Positions 1 to 7,584 of a DNA stretch of 64,000 nt are shown piece after piece. The DNA is taken from assembly GCF_014204525.1 (NCBI RefSeq), contig NZ_JACHLP010000004.1:62001-126000 (forward strand). The letters are read 5' to 3'. The notes under the pieces were generated by a model. It was not told the DNA's origin and searched no databases. It saw nothing but the letters and a program-made list of their open reading frames with translations. The translations under genes were made by a program, and so were the position numbers. The first letter of the stretch is position 1, and each line of letters starts with the position of its first letter. Origin of the DNA: Roseateles oligotrophus (lineage in GTDB: Bacteria; Pseudomonadota; Gammaproteobacteria; Burkholderiales; Burkholderiaceae_C).

Positions 1-342
1 CTTGCCGATGGAATCGAGGTCGGCCGTGGTGTTGGTGGCGTTTCGGGCCTGTACCGCCAGTTCTCGCATGCGCTGCAGGCTGTCGCCGACCTTGGACAGT
101 GCGCCTTCAGCCGTCTGCGCCAGCGAGATGCCGTCGTTGGCATTGCGGATTGCGACATTCATGCCGCGCACCTGGGAGTTCATGCGTTCCGCAATGGCCA
201 GGCCGGCCGCGTCGTCCTTGGCCGAGTTGACCCGCAGGCCGGATGACAGCCTTTGCATGGAGACTGACAAGGAGCCCTGCGACATGTTCAGATTGCGCTG
301 GGCATTCAGCGAGCCGATATTGGTGTTGATGGTCTGGGGCAT
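1..342 (-). CDS. fliC: Flagellin, N-terminal part (cut by window edge)
   Basis: Flagellins polymerise into the flagellar filament. The reading frame opens at an ATG (complement of 340-342) behind an AGGAG ribosome site and stays open for 114 codons to the window edge. The product starts MPQTINTN and carries the conserved N-terminal D0/D1 segment with [29 protein letters not shown] and [13 protein letters not shown]. It is the most divergent of the three tandem flagellins here: it has NMSQGSLSV and AIAERMNSQ where the other two have STSQGSLAV and AISDRMSSQ, so it is a distinct paralogue and not a third recent copy. I could not find a convincing sigma-28 promoter directly upstream. The C-terminal D0 domain lies outside the window. 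Confidence 0.95.
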   Translation of the reverse strand, partial: MPQTINTNIGSLNAQRNLNMSQGSLSVSMQRLSSGLRVNSAKDDAAGLAIAERMNSQVRGMNVAIRNANDGISLAQTAEGALSKVGDSLQRMRELAVQARNATNTTADLDSIGK

Positions 343-643
343 TTGAGCACTCCTGCAAAATCCGGTAGTCCCGGCCGGGCCGGCGTGATTTGACGGCGTC
401 CGATCGGTTCGACGCTGTCCTGCGGCCCGGCGGCAACTTGCTTGGCGCGGACGTCGGGTCGTCAATCACTTTGGAACCCGATGAGCAAATTCTCAGTGTG
501 CTTGAGCATTCCAAAAGCCCAAAAAAGAGGGCAAACCACGGCCATAAAAAAGCTCCGGCCCTGACCAGAGGTCAGGGCCGGAGCCGGGTTTTCTGCTTCG
601 GGGGTCAGGTCTTGCCTGGCCCCGTGGTCGATGCAGGGCTGCC
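343..643. other. Intergenic region between flagellins 1 and 2
   Basis: About 300 bases without a credible gene. It holds the strong terminator of flagellin 2 (552-584) and the leader of flagellin 1. A possible promoter on the minus strand has a TCAAG -35 near 500-510 at canonical spacing but a poor -10, so I leave it uncalled. Confidence 0.6.
546..584 (-). terminator. Rho-independent terminator of flagellin 2
   Basis: A perfect 15-bp inverted repeat (552-566 and 570-584, stem GCTCCGGCCCTGACC, three-base loop) is followed on the minus strand by a run of six T. It lies about 60 bases after the stop codon of the flagellin gene at 644-1483. Confidence 0.9.
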
Positions 644-1483
644 TTAGCCGCGCAGCAGCGACAGCACTTGCTGGGGCAGTTGGTTGGCCTGCGAGATCAT
701 CGCATTGCCTGCTTGTTGCAGGATTTGCGCACGGCTCAGATTGGCGGTTTCCGAGGCGTAGTCGGCATCGGTGATGCGGCTGCGTGAGGCGGTCTGGTTC
801 TCCACCGAGATCTGCAGATTGGAGATGATGGCGTCGAAGCGGTTTTGCACCGCACCGAAGGTGGCGCGCTGGCCGCTGACGGTGGTGATGGCGGTGTCGA
901 TATTGTCGATCACGGTCTTCAGCGTGGCGGCCGTGTCGGCATTGCTGATGCTGGCACCGGTGACGGTGGTGATGGTGGCGTCGGCGGTCAAGTCGGTGGT
1001 GAGCACGTCCACCGAATCGTTGGCCGTGGTGTTGGCGCCGATCTGGAAGGTGTTGGTGCCGGCGGTGGCCAGGATGGCCTTGCCGTTGAAGGTGGTGCCG
1101 CCCAGCACGCGGGTGATTTCCGAGCCCAGCTGGGAGAATTCCTTGCCGATGGAGTCCAGGTCGGTGGTGGTGTTGGTGGCGTTACGGGCCTGCACGCTCA
1201 GTTCACGCATGCGTTGCAGGGCGTCGGTGACCTTGGCCAGGGCGCCGTCGGCGGTCTGCGCCATCGAGATGCCGTCGTTGGCATTGCGCACGGCCACATT
1301 CATGCCACGCACCTGGCTGCTCATGCGGTCGGAGATGGCCAGGCCAGCGGCATCGTCCTTGGCCGAGTTGATGCGCAGGCCGGAAGACAGGCGCTGCATG
1401 GACACGGCCAGCGAGCCCTGCGAGGTGGAGGTGTTGCGCTGAGCGTTCAGCGACATCAGATTGGTGTTGATGATGGAGCTCAT
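644..1483 (-). CDS. fliC: Flagellin 2
   Basis: A 279-residue flagellin, the filament subunit exported through the flagellar type III apparatus. The N-terminal D0/D1 ([35 protein letters not shown]) and C-terminal D0 (RITDADYASETANLSRAQ, LPQQVLSLLRG) regions are intact. The central part is short and rich in Thr/Ala/Asp, so there is no large variable D2/D3 domain. I chose the ATG at 1483, behind AAGGA, over an in-frame start 16 codons upstream: that N-terminal extension is not flagellin-like. A sigma-28 promoter at 1705-1732 gives a leader of about 215 nt, and a strong terminator follows. The protein is very close to flagellin 3, with about 15 differences mostly outside the central segment. Confidence 0.96.
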   Translation of the reverse strand: MSSIINTNLMSLNAQRNTSTSQGSLAVSMQRLSSGLRINSAKDDAAGLAISDRMSSQVRGMNVAVRNANDGISMAQTADGALAKVTDALQRMRELSVQARNATNTTTDLDSIGKEFSQLGSEITRVLGGTTFNGKAILATAGTNTFQIGANTTANDSVDVLTTDLTADATITTVTGASISNADTAATLKTVIDNIDTAITTVSGQRATFGAVQNRFDAIISNLQISVENQTASRSRITDADYASETANLSRAQILQQAGNAMISQANQLPQQVLSLLRG

Positions 1484-1704
1484 ATCAATCCTTTTCGGTG
1501 TTGAAAGACTTGCCGGAAATCCGGTCTTCACGGTCGATAACTAGGCTGCTTGAGGAGGCAGCTTTGCCAGCAAACACACGGGGCTTGCGCCCGGGTATTT
1601 GCACCATCCGCGTCCTGCTCAATTCGCGCACTCGCACGGTGCTGCGCTTGAGCCGGCTGACCGGACCACGGAGTCCCTTGTATTCCTCGGACCCGTTGTT
1701 TTGC

Positions 1705-1732
1705 TTATCGACGACACCTTGGCTTGACTTGA
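1705..1732 (-). promoter_or_regulatory. Sigma-28 (FliA) promoter of flagellin 2
   Basis: Reading the minus strand, TCAAGTCA (1725-1732) is followed after 12 bases by GTCGATAA (1705-1712). The enterobacterial FliA consensus is TAAAGTTT-N11-GCCGATAA. The -10 has one mismatch and spacing is one base longer, as in the flagellin 3 promoter. Predicted start is about 215 nt upstream of the flagellin ATG. Confidence 0.75.
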
Positions 1733-1750
1733 GTTCTTTTCATCAAAAGT

Positions 1751-1774
1751 GCCGCTCGTGCGTTGACGAGCGGC
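1751..1774 (-). terminator. Probable terminator of flagellin 3
   Basis: A 9-bp perfect inverted repeat (GCCGCTCGT, 1751-1759, and its complement 1766-1774) with a 6-base loop lies about 90 bases after the flagellin 3 stop. The following minus-strand sequence is only moderately T-rich (ACTTTTGATG), so it is weaker than the terminator of flagellin 2. Confidence 0.55.
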
Positions 1775-1864
1775 GGGGGGGAGGGCGGTCAGGGGGCTTG
1801 TGCCGGAGGCATGAGTCGTCCTGTACTTGTTTGATTACTCAGGGCCGGCTGGAGCGGCCCGGGG

Positions 1865-2701
1865 TCATCGAAGCAGGGAGAGGACTTGCTGCGGCATCTG
1901 GTTGGCCTGCGCAATCATCGCGTTACCGGCCTGCTGCAGGATTTGCGCGCGGCTCAGATTGGCGGTCTCCGTCGCGTAGTCGGCATCGGTGATGCGGCTG
2001 CGGGCGGCGCTCTGGTTTTCCACCGAGATCTGCAGATTGGAGGTGATCGCATCGAAGCGGTTTTGCACCGCACCGAAGGTGGCGCGCTGGCCGCTGACGG
2101 TGGTGATGGCGGTGTCGATATTGTCGATCACGGTCTTCAGCGTGGCGGCCGTGTCGGCATTGCTGATGCTGGCACCGGTGACGGTGGTGATGGTGGCATC
2201 GGCGGTCAAGTCGGTGGTGGTCACATCCACCGAGTCGTTGGCCGTGGTGTTGGCGCCGATCTGGAAGGTGTTGGTGCCGGCGGTGGCCAGGATGGCCTTG
2301 CCATTGAAGGTGGTGCCGCCCAGCACGCGGGTGATTTCCGAGCCCAGTTGGGCGAATTCCTTGCCGATGGAATCCAGGTCGGTGGTCGTGTTCGTGGCGT
2401 TACGGGCTTGCACGCCGAGTTCACGCATGCGCTGCAGTGCGTCGGTGACCTTGCTGAGTGCGCCGTCGGCGGTTTGCGCCATCGAGATGCCGTCGTTGGC
2501 ATTGCGCACGGCCACATTCATGCCACGCACCTGGCTGCTCATACGGTCGGAGATGGCCAGGCCGGCGGCGTCGTCCTTGGCGGAGTTGATGCGCAGGCCG
2601 GAAGACAGGCGTTGCATTGACACGGCCAGCGAGCCTTGCGAGGTCGAGGTATTGCGCTGTGCGTTCAGCGACAGCTGATTGGTATTGATGATTGCGGGCA
2701 T
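1865..2701 (-). CDS. fliC: Flagellin 3
   Basis: A 278-residue flagellin with intact D0/D1 ends (PAIINTNQLSLNAQRN at the start, MPQQVLSLLR at the end) and a short central region. The ATG at 2701 sits behind AGGAG. It is nearly identical to flagellin 2. The nucleotide sequence of the central portion (about 2045-2400 against 838-1180) is almost unchanged, while the termini and intergenic flanks differ, which suggests gene conversion between the copies. It has its own sigma-28 promoter with a leader of about 220 nt, and a hairpin downstream, so each flagellin looks independently transcribed. Confidence 0.96.
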   Translation of the reverse strand: MPAIINTNQLSLNAQRNTSTSQGSLAVSMQRLSSGLRINSAKDDAAGLAISDRMSSQVRGMNVAVRNANDGISMAQTADGALSKVTDALQRMRELGVQARNATNTTTDLDSIGKEFAQLGSEITRVLGGTTFNGKAILATAGTNTFQIGANTTANDSVDVTTTDLTADATITTVTGASISNADTAATLKTVIDNIDTAITTVSGQRATFGAVQNRFDAITSNLQISVENQSAARSRITDADYATETANLSRAQILQQAGNAMIAQANQMPQQVLSLLR

Positions 2702-2930
2702 GATTGACTCCTGTTTCAGCTACAAAGTTTTTCCGGCTGAGCGCCGACGTGTTGCGAACACCCCCCTAACGAGAGACATCCGTTACGCGGGGACTTGATT
2801 CCCTTGGAGCAAGTTCCCCCGCCCCGCCCGGCTCAGTCAAGCTTTGCAACCCTGGTCTCCCCGGCTGGGGAATCTTCAGATGCGGCCTACTTACCGGACC
2901 ACGTGTCCGTTTCCAGACCCGTTGAAACAG

Positions 2931-2958
2931 GTATCGGACAGCACTCAAGAGAACTTGA
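2931..2958 (-). promoter_or_regulatory. Sigma-28 (FliA) promoter of flagellin 3
   Basis: On the minus strand TCAAGTTC (2951-2958) is followed after 12 bases by TCCGATAC (2931-2938), close to the FliA consensus. A small palindrome, CTCAAG-N4-CTTGAG (2944-2959), overlaps the -35 and spacer and might bind a regulator. The predicted transcript begins about 220 nt before the flagellin start. Confidence 0.8.
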
Positions 2959-3299
2959 GTACTGTTTGTCAATAGGCTTGATCTGTTGAAAAGCGAGCCG
3001 GCTTTCGGCTTATTCCTTGGATCGACTTTTTGCATGGTCCGCGTGGAGCGGGCAGGCGCGAGGCGAGGGGGCCGGGGCGTCGCTGGAGGGTGCTGGGCTG
3101 AGCTGTTTCTTGGGCAGGGCTTTCTTGGTGCTGGCTGAAGATTCGCTGATGGACAGCAGGAGTCGGGATGCTGAGCGGCTGGGCGGGCTTGCCTGCCTTG
3201 CGGCTCTGTTCTTGTTTTCGGTTGCGGGCTCGGGCGCAAGGCTTGGAGAAGCGGGCGCAATCGCGGGCTTTTCTCACGAATACAGCTGGCGGCAGGCTC

Positions 3300-3326
3300 T
3301 AAAGTTTCCTTCACTGAAGTCGAAAC
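3300..3326 (+). promoter_or_regulatory. Probable sigma-28 promoter of the TPR gene
   Basis: TAAAGTTT (3300-3307) matches the FliA -35 exactly and is followed after 11 bases by GTCGAAAC (3319-3326), which matches 5 of 8 positions of the -10. It lies about 110 bases before the ATG at 3438. Confidence 0.5.
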
Positions 3327-3437
3327 TGCGCCCCTGGCCGGCCTTGTGCCTGTCTTGTGCGGGCAGGGCGGGATCGTCCTTCAGGCTGGCGCCATCGGCG
3401 CATACCGAACATTTTGTTCAAGCTCTTGGAGATCCTT

Positions 3438-3944
3438 ATGCATGCCATGACGCAAGCAACGACGCCTACCACGCTGCATGCTCAGCAGCACTTGGGTGAG
3501 ATGACAAATGAGCGCGGCCCGATCGAGAGCCTGAGCGCCGAAGGCGCTCTGCTCTTGGCCGAGGCGCGCAACCGGGCTTTTGCCGAGGTGGCACGCGGCC
3601 ATCTGGACATGGGCCTGAGCGTGCTGCATGAAGCGCTGAGCCAGGAGCCCCTGGCCCATGATCTGCTCAGCGATATGGCCGCCTTGCTGCTGAGTGCGGG
3701 CAAGCTGGTCGAGGCGCAGGCCGCCGCCGAGCGCGCCCTGCTCTTGCAACCCATTCATGGCGCCAGCCTCTACACCCTGGCTTTTGCGCTGTCCGGTCAG
3801 GGCCAGATCCTGCGCGGAAAGGAGGCGCTGGAATTGCTGCTGCAAGGCCCCGCCCTGGGCAATCTGATGGACGAAGCGCCGGAGCTGGCCGATATCGCCC
3901 GCGTGGAATTGGCGCGCCTGGATGCGCTGATCGGCGCGGCCTGA
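3438..3944 (+). CDS. Small TPR-repeat protein next to the flagellins
   Basis: A 168-residue soluble protein of unknown function. Two to three degenerate tetratricopeptide helical pairs span about residues 35-125 (EARNRAFAEVARGHLDMG, LHEALSQEPLAHDLLSDMAALLL, AQAAAERALLLQPIHGASLY), typical of a protein-binding scaffold. I chose the ATG at 3438, preceded by GGAG; an in-frame ATG at 3447 is possible and the upstream part of the frame is unlikely coding. No signal peptide or membrane segment. A sigma-28-like promoter upstream and a strong terminator downstream make it a single-gene late flagellar unit. A role as flagellin chaperone or in filament modification is inference from position. Confidence 0.75.
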   Translation: MHAMTQATTPTTLHAQQHLGEMTNERGPIESLSAEGALLLAEARNRAFAEVARGHLDMGLSVLHEALSQEPLAHDLLSDMAALLLSAGKLVEAQAAAERALLLQPIHGASLYTLAFALSGQGQILRGKEALELLLQGPALGNLMDEAPELADIARVELARLDALIGAA

Positions 3945-3978
3945 TTTCTCAGTCCAGGGCTTAAGCGCCCATTCAATC

Positions 3979-4030
3979 GCAAGCTCCGAGTCGCCGCGGC
4001 ACAGCCCGCTGACTCGGAGCTTGCTTGTTT
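3979..4030 (+). terminator. Rho-independent terminator after the TPR gene
   Basis: A 14-bp perfect inverted repeat (GCAAGCTCCGAGTC, 3979-3992, and complement 4011-4024) with a GC-rich loop is followed by TTGTTTTT. It sits between convergent genes and probably also ends the minus-strand glycosyltransferase transcript. Confidence 0.88.
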
Positions 4031-5557
4031 TTATGCGCCTCGCATCAAAGCGAGGCTGGCGGTAGGTGCCTCATGCGGCCAGGCCTGCCCCAGCGCCTCA
4101 CCGATCAAGAGCTTGACGGCCAGGCTGTCGTAGCACTGGCCGCTGATGGCCTGGTAGTGTTGCCGCAGGCGCTCCTCGTCCAGCGGGCTATTGGCGATCT
4201 CCAGGCTGGCCAGCAGGGCGGCAGCGGCGTCGCTGCCGGCGCCGTCCCGGGCCAGCAGCAGGGCCGTCGCCAGATCGCCGCTGGCCTGTGCCAGCTTGGC
4301 GCTGACCCGCAGCAGCGAGTCCATGCCATAGCCCTGTTCCCGCACCCAGCCGCCCAGCAGATCGAGGGTGCCGGCGGCCGCTGTCAGCTCGCCGGCCGCC
4401 AGCTGGATCTCCAGGCCCTCGCAGGCCAGGTCGATTTGCTGCCTGGGCGTCGCCTGCGCGCAGCCCTGTTCAATCCATTCGGCGGCCTCGGCAAGCAGGC
4501 CTTGCTGGCGCGCGTTCCAGGCCAGCCAGAGGCAGCAGGCGGCGGGGCTGGCGTCCAGGTCCCGCAGCCACAGATCGGCGTCTTTTGGCGGCAGGGCGAA
4601 TCCCTGCAGCGCGGCGAGCAGATGCGGCCTGGCCTGCTCGGCCAGGCCGGCCCGGGCCAGGGCGCGGCCGGTGCAGAAGTCCAGCAGGCCCGGCAGCTGC
4701 GGCTGCAGCGCCAGGCAGCAGCGGGCCGCGCGCATCAGCTGCCCCTGCTCGGTCCAGGCCTGCACGGCGCTGGCGACCAGTCGCGGCAGAAAGGGCAGCT
4801 TGGCGAATTCCTGCGCGGGCAGGCGCATGACTTGTTCCATCGCCCGTTCCAGCAAGGCCTGGCTCTGGGCTTGCTGCTCGGGCGGCAGGCTGATGGCGAG
4901 CTTGTAGCCGAGGTAGAGCCCCTCGGGGTTCTCGGCCTGGCTCAGGCGCAGCAAGGCCAGATTGCGCTCGCGCTTGCGCGCTCGCTCGCTGGCCTGCACA
5001 TAGCCGTGGTCAAACAGGGTCAGGCCGGAGTCCGGCCAGTGGCTGCTGCCCATGCGCAGCAGGCTCTCGGCCACGTCCTCGTGCACCCGGCCCTCGAAGC
5101 GTATGCGCGGGTCGCGCCGGAACAGGCGCAGGGCCTGCAAGCTCTGCAAGGGGGCGATGGCGCGGCCATCGCCCAGCGGATTGGCCCTGGCATCGGCCGC
5201 GGCGCTCAGCAGCTGCACCTGCACCAGCTGGGCCAGGCAGTCTTGCCGGCCCAGGGCCTGGCGCAGGGCGGGCAGGCTGGCGGGGGCCAGCTGCTGGTCG
5301 GCGTCCAGGCTGAGTATCCAGTCGCAGCTGGCGGCCGCCAGGGCCTGGTTGCGGGCCAGGGCGAAATCGTCTTGCCAGGCCCAGTGCAGCACCCGGGCGC
5401 CCCAGGCCGCGGCGATGGCGGGGCTGTTGTCCACGCTGCCGGTGTCCACCACGATGATTTCGTGGGCCAGGCCCTGCACCGAGGCCAGGGCCAGGGGCAG
5501 GTTGTGGGCCTCGTCGCGGACGATCAGGCAGACGCTCAGCGGCAGGCTGGCACTCAT
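4031..5557 (-). CDS. Family 2 glycosyltransferase with TPR-like C-terminus
   Basis: A 508-residue cytosolic glycosyltransferase. The N-terminal GT-A domain of about 230 residues has the GT2 landmarks: SVCLIVRDEAHNL at the start, VVDTGSVDNS, and the metal-binding SLDADQQL motif. The rest is Ala/Leu-rich and helical with TPR-like repeats, the SunS-like architecture often used to glycosylate proteins. It starts 6 bases after the stop of the upstream methyltransferase and lacks its own Shine-Dalgarno, so translation is probably coupled. It belongs to a three-gene minus-strand set (glycosyltransferase, methyltransferase, this gene). A paralogue of the same design lies at 8420-9466. Flagellin as acceptor is inferred from the neighbours. 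Confidence 0.85.
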   Translation of the reverse strand: MSASLPLSVCLIVRDEAHNLPLALASVQGLAHEIIVVDTGSVDNSPAIAAAWGARVLHWAWQDDFALARNQALAAASCDWILSLDADQQLAPASLPALRQALGRQDCLAQLVQVQLLSAAADARANPLGDGRAIAPLQSLQALRLFRRDPRIRFEGRVHEDVAESLLRMGSSHWPDSGLTLFDHGYVQASERARKRERNLALLRLSQAENPEGLYLGYKLAISLPPEQQAQSQALLERAMEQVMRLPAQEFAKLPFLPRLVASAVQAWTEQGQLMRAARCCLALQPQLPGLLDFCTGRALARAGLAEQARPHLLAALQGFALPPKDADLWLRDLDASPAACCLWLAWNARQQGLLAEAAEWIEQGCAQATPRQQIDLACEGLEIQLAAGELTAAAGTLDLLGGWVREQGYGMDSLLRVSAKLAQASGDLATALLLARDGAGSDAAAALLASLEIANSPLDEERLRQHYQAISGQCYDSLAVKLLIGEALGQAWPHEAPTASLALMRGA

Positions 5558-5563
5558 CGGGGG

Positions 5564-6232
5564 TCAGGTCTTGCCAGGGTCTGCCGCCGGACCGGTGATG
5601 GCCAGCAGGGACATGCGGTTGAAGAAGTACATGCCTTGCAAAGCCCAGTCGGTGTACTTGGCCAGCACATTGGCCAGGGTGTAGGGTGTGTACCAGCAGT
5701 TGTGGTCGGGGTGCACCACCTCGACAAAGGTTTGCGCGCCGCTGCTGTAGTCGAAATGCGCGCGAAAGCAGCTGAAGGCGTCGGGCACGGTGATCACATA
5801 CTGCCCGGCCTGCAAGGCCTGCAGCTGCTGCAGAAAGCCCTGCACATCGGGCACATGCTCCAGCACCTCGGGCACCAGCACCAGGTCGTAGCGGTCCTGG
5901 ATGTCTTCCCAGCGCGAGAACAGCCGACCCTGCAGATGCGGCTGCATCTGGGCGAAGGCCTCGGTGTTGATGTCAAAGCCGTCCAGCTGGCAGATGGCGT
6001 CCAGCTGCAGATGCAGGGAGTTGTGCAGATCGGTGATGGGCCAGTCCACACAGCCCACATGCAGCACCCGCTTGCCCTCGCACAAGGGGCCGAACACCTG
6101 CAGCCGCGACATGCCTTTGAAGGCCTCGCTGACGGCCACCTTCTGCACGAAATAGGGCGAGTGGGCCAGCTCCAGCGGCGAGACCGGCGGGGTGGGGCGT
6201 GGCTGGCTGGTGGCGGTTTGTGTTGGGCTCAT
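5564..6232 (-). CDS. SAM-dependent methyltransferase
   Basis: A 222-residue class I methyltransferase. The SAM-binding motif I is VLHVGCVDWP, followed by an acidic strand (LDGFDINTEAFAQM) and a post-I segment (YDLVLVPEVLEHVPD) typical of small-molecule or sugar methyltransferases. I chose the ATG at 6232, which overlaps the preceding gene's stop as ATGA; the longer in-frame extension has Arg/Pro-rich non-protein-like content. It is translationally coupled between two glycosyltransferases, which suits methylation of a glycan or nucleotide-sugar-derived residue. Substrate unknown. Confidence 0.82.
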   Translation of the reverse strand: MSPTQTATSQPRPTPPVSPLELAHSPYFVQKVAVSEAFKGMSRLQVFGPLCEGKRVLHVGCVDWPITDLHNSLHLQLDAICQLDGFDINTEAFAQMQPHLQGRLFSRWEDIQDRYDLVLVPEVLEHVPDVQGFLQQLQALQAGQYVITVPDAFSCFRAHFDYSSGAQTFVEVVHPDHNCWYTPYTLANVLAKYTDWALQGMYFFNRMSLLAITGPAADPGKT

Positions 6233-6870
6233 GCCACCTTCCTTTTGTAGAGCTCGTCGTAGTTGTTCAAGGTGCTGCCCCATTCCTGGCCGGCAAAGAC
6301 GGGGCCGCCGCCCTGGTATTCGACGCCGGTGAAGTGGCGCGGAATGAAGAAGTGGCTGGGCCACAGGCTGAGGCCGCCGTATTGATAGACGCGGTGGCAT
6401 TCGGTCAGGAACAGCGGGCCCACGCTTTGCCAGGCCATGCGCTCGTCCACCCGCGGCGTGTTCTGCAGGTCCAGAATCATCTGGCCGAAGAAGGGGTTCT
6501 CGGGCACCGAGGCCACATAGCCCGCGGCGATCAGGCCCGGGCGCACCAGCTCGTTCTCCCAGCAGGCAAAGGCCTCGCCTTCGAACAACCAGGGCTCCAG
6601 CGGCCGCTTGCAGACGCTGTCGGCGTCCACCACAAAGCCGCCCTCGTTGTAGAGGATCTCCCAGCGCATCAGGTCGGCCACGCCGTTCAGCTCACGCTGG
6701 GCCATGGCGCGCATATGCGGGGCATTGACCCAGCCATAACTGGCCAGTTCCTCATTGCCCCAGACGCGCACTTGCCAATCCGGGTTGAGCTGGCGCCAGG
6801 TGGCGATGCAGTTGTCCGGCCGCTTGCTTTCGTCGCCGACCCAGATGATGTGAATGCAGCGTGGAATCAC
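6229..6870 (-). CDS. Glycosyltransferase with DXD motif (Gly_transf_sug type)
   Basis: About 213 residues. IPRCIHIIWVGD near the start, the helix RWEILYNEGGF and the metal-binding VVDADSV motif are typical of DXD glycosyltransferases related to capsule and clostridial-toxin sugar transferases. I chose a GTG at 6870, 6 bases after a strong AAGGGGGAA ribosome site. An ATG at 7035 is in frame, but the extra 55 residues would be encoded by the palindromic element at 6892-6991 and do not resemble the family. The gene overlaps the downstream methyltransferase by 4 bases. Flagellin or surface-polysaccharide glycosylation is plausible; the acceptor cannot be read from sequence. Confidence 0.8.
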   Translation of the reverse strand: MIPRCIHIIWVGDESKRPDNCIATWRQLNPDWQVRVWGNEELASYGWVNAPHMRAMAQRELNGVADLMRWEILYNEGGFVVDADSVCKRPLEPWLFEGEAFACWENELVRPGLIAAGYVASVPENPFFGQMILDLQNTPRVDERMAWQSVGPLFLTECHRVYQYGGLSLWPSHFFIPRHFTGVEYQGGGPVFAGQEWGSTLNNYDELYKRKVA

Positions 6871-7243
6871 GGGCGTTCCCCCTTGTAAATTGGACTTACG
6901 CAAAGCCGGTGCAGCAAGGCAGAGCGCCGAAGACAGTACACCTGGTACGGCGAGGCGCTCGAACGCAGCTGCGGCGGTTTTGCGTAAGTCCTGGTATCTA
7001 GTGGGCCACTGTAGGCCTTGGGCCTGCTTTCTCATGGGAGGAAAAGCCGGGGCTTTGCTGGCTTGTTGCGGCCGGCTCGCAGCCGGCTTGTAGGAAGAAA
7101 GCTGACAGAGGGTAGGGAGGAAAGCGGACTTCAGGGACGGAAATGCGCCGATGTTGAGGATTAGTTCGGGTCTTCACAATTCGTTTCAAGTTGATAGCAA
7201 ACGCTTTCAAGACCCCACACAAGTTTTTCACCGGAGCCGCAAC
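6871..7243. other. Divergent intergenic region before flhD copy 1
   Basis: 373 bases between the glycosyltransferase operon and flhD copy 1. It holds the palindromic element 6892-6991, a perfect short hairpin (GCCGGCT-cgc-AGCCGGC, 7071-7087) and, from about 7089, the leader shared with flhD copy 2. Promoters must lie here but I could not assign -35/-10 boxes with confidence. Confidence 0.6.
6892..6991. mobile_element. 100-bp palindromic MITE-like element
   Basis: The ends are inverted repeats: GGACTTACGCAAA (6892-6904) matches the complement of 6979-6991 exactly, and similarity continues inward with CCG and GCAGC, then GAGCGCC blocks, so the whole segment can fold on itself. It encodes nothing and lacks a transposase. 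This is the form of a miniature inverted-repeat element moved by a transposase elsewhere. No clear target-site duplication is visible. It ends 22 bases upstream of the glycosyltransferase GTG. Confidence 0.6.
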
Positions 7244-7567
7244 ATGAACGCAGAGCAAATCCTCGCCGAGATCCGCGAAGCCAATCTGTCCTATCTGATG
7301 CTGGCGCAAAGCCTGATCCGCGCCGACCGCGAGCAGGCGCTCTACCGCCTGGGCATCTCGGAGGACACGGCCACCCTGATCGGCTCGCTGAGCCCGGCCC
7401 AGCTGATGAAGATCGCCTCGGGCAATACCTTGCTGTGCCGCTTCCGCATGGACGACGACCTGGTCTGGGGCCTGCTGACCAGCCACGGCAAGTCGGCCGC
7501 CAACGATGGCGTGTCGCGCCTGCATGCCTCGATCCTGATGGCCGGCCGCCACCAAGAAGCCGCCTGA
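7244..7567 (+). CDS. flhD: Flagellar master regulator FlhD, copy 1
   Basis: FlhD joins FlhC in the FlhD4C2 activator that recruits RNA polymerase with sigma-70 to early flagellar promoters. This 107-residue protein is of family length and has the helical core (EQILAEIREANLSYLMLAQ, QALYRLGISEDTATLIGSLSPAQLMKIAS) and LLCRFRMDDDL. I chose the ATG at 7244 behind GGAG; 31 codons of upstream open frame lie in the leader shared with copy 2. The predicted protein is identical to copy 2. The leader carries no obvious sigma-28 signature. Confidence 0.96.
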   Translation: MNAEQILAEIREANLSYLMLAQSLIRADREQALYRLGISEDTATLIGSLSPAQLMKIASGNTLLCRFRMDDDLVWGLLTSHGKSAANDGVSRLHASILMAGRHQEAA

Positions 7568-7584
7568 ATGCAAGACAAGTAATT

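Larger units (their letters stand above)
1484..1864. other. Leader of flagellin 2 and end of the flagellin 3 unit
   Basis: A 381-base gap with no credible gene. It contains the long untranslated leader of flagellin 2, its sigma-28 promoter (1705-1732) and a hairpin likely to end the flagellin 3 transcript (1751-1774). Confidence 0.6.
2702..3437. other. 736-base intergenic region with two divergent sigma-28 promoters
   Basis: No convincing gene: open frames on both strands have low-complexity Arg/Pro- or Gly/Ala-rich translations without family resemblance. The left part is the structured leader of flagellin 3, including an imperfect hairpin with arms at 2787-2797 and 2810-2822. Further right are the flagellin 3 promoter (2931-2958) and a promoter-like element for the TPR gene (3300-3326). 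I see nothing recognisable in 2975-3295. Confidence 0.6.

Noticed and set aside
486-515. Possible sigma-28 promoter for the first flagellin
   Set aside because: A TCAAG -35 at canonical distance is present on the minus strand, but the -10 (CTCATC) matches the consensus at only about half the positions.
2969-3314. Open frames in the flagellin 3 / TPR intergenic region
   Set aside because: Composition is Arg/Pro/Gln- or Gly/Ala-rich without family motifs, ribosome sites are poor, and they overlap promoter elements.
4025-6250. A 741-codon plus-strand open frame opposite the glycosyltransferase and methyltransferase
   Set aside because: Low-complexity antisense frame; the minus-strand genes show GT2 and SAM-binding motifs and coupled starts.
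6892-6991. Reading the palindromic element as the N-terminal 55 codons of the glycosyltransferase
   Set aside because: The added residues do not resemble the family and a strong ribosome site precedes the internal GTG at 6870.
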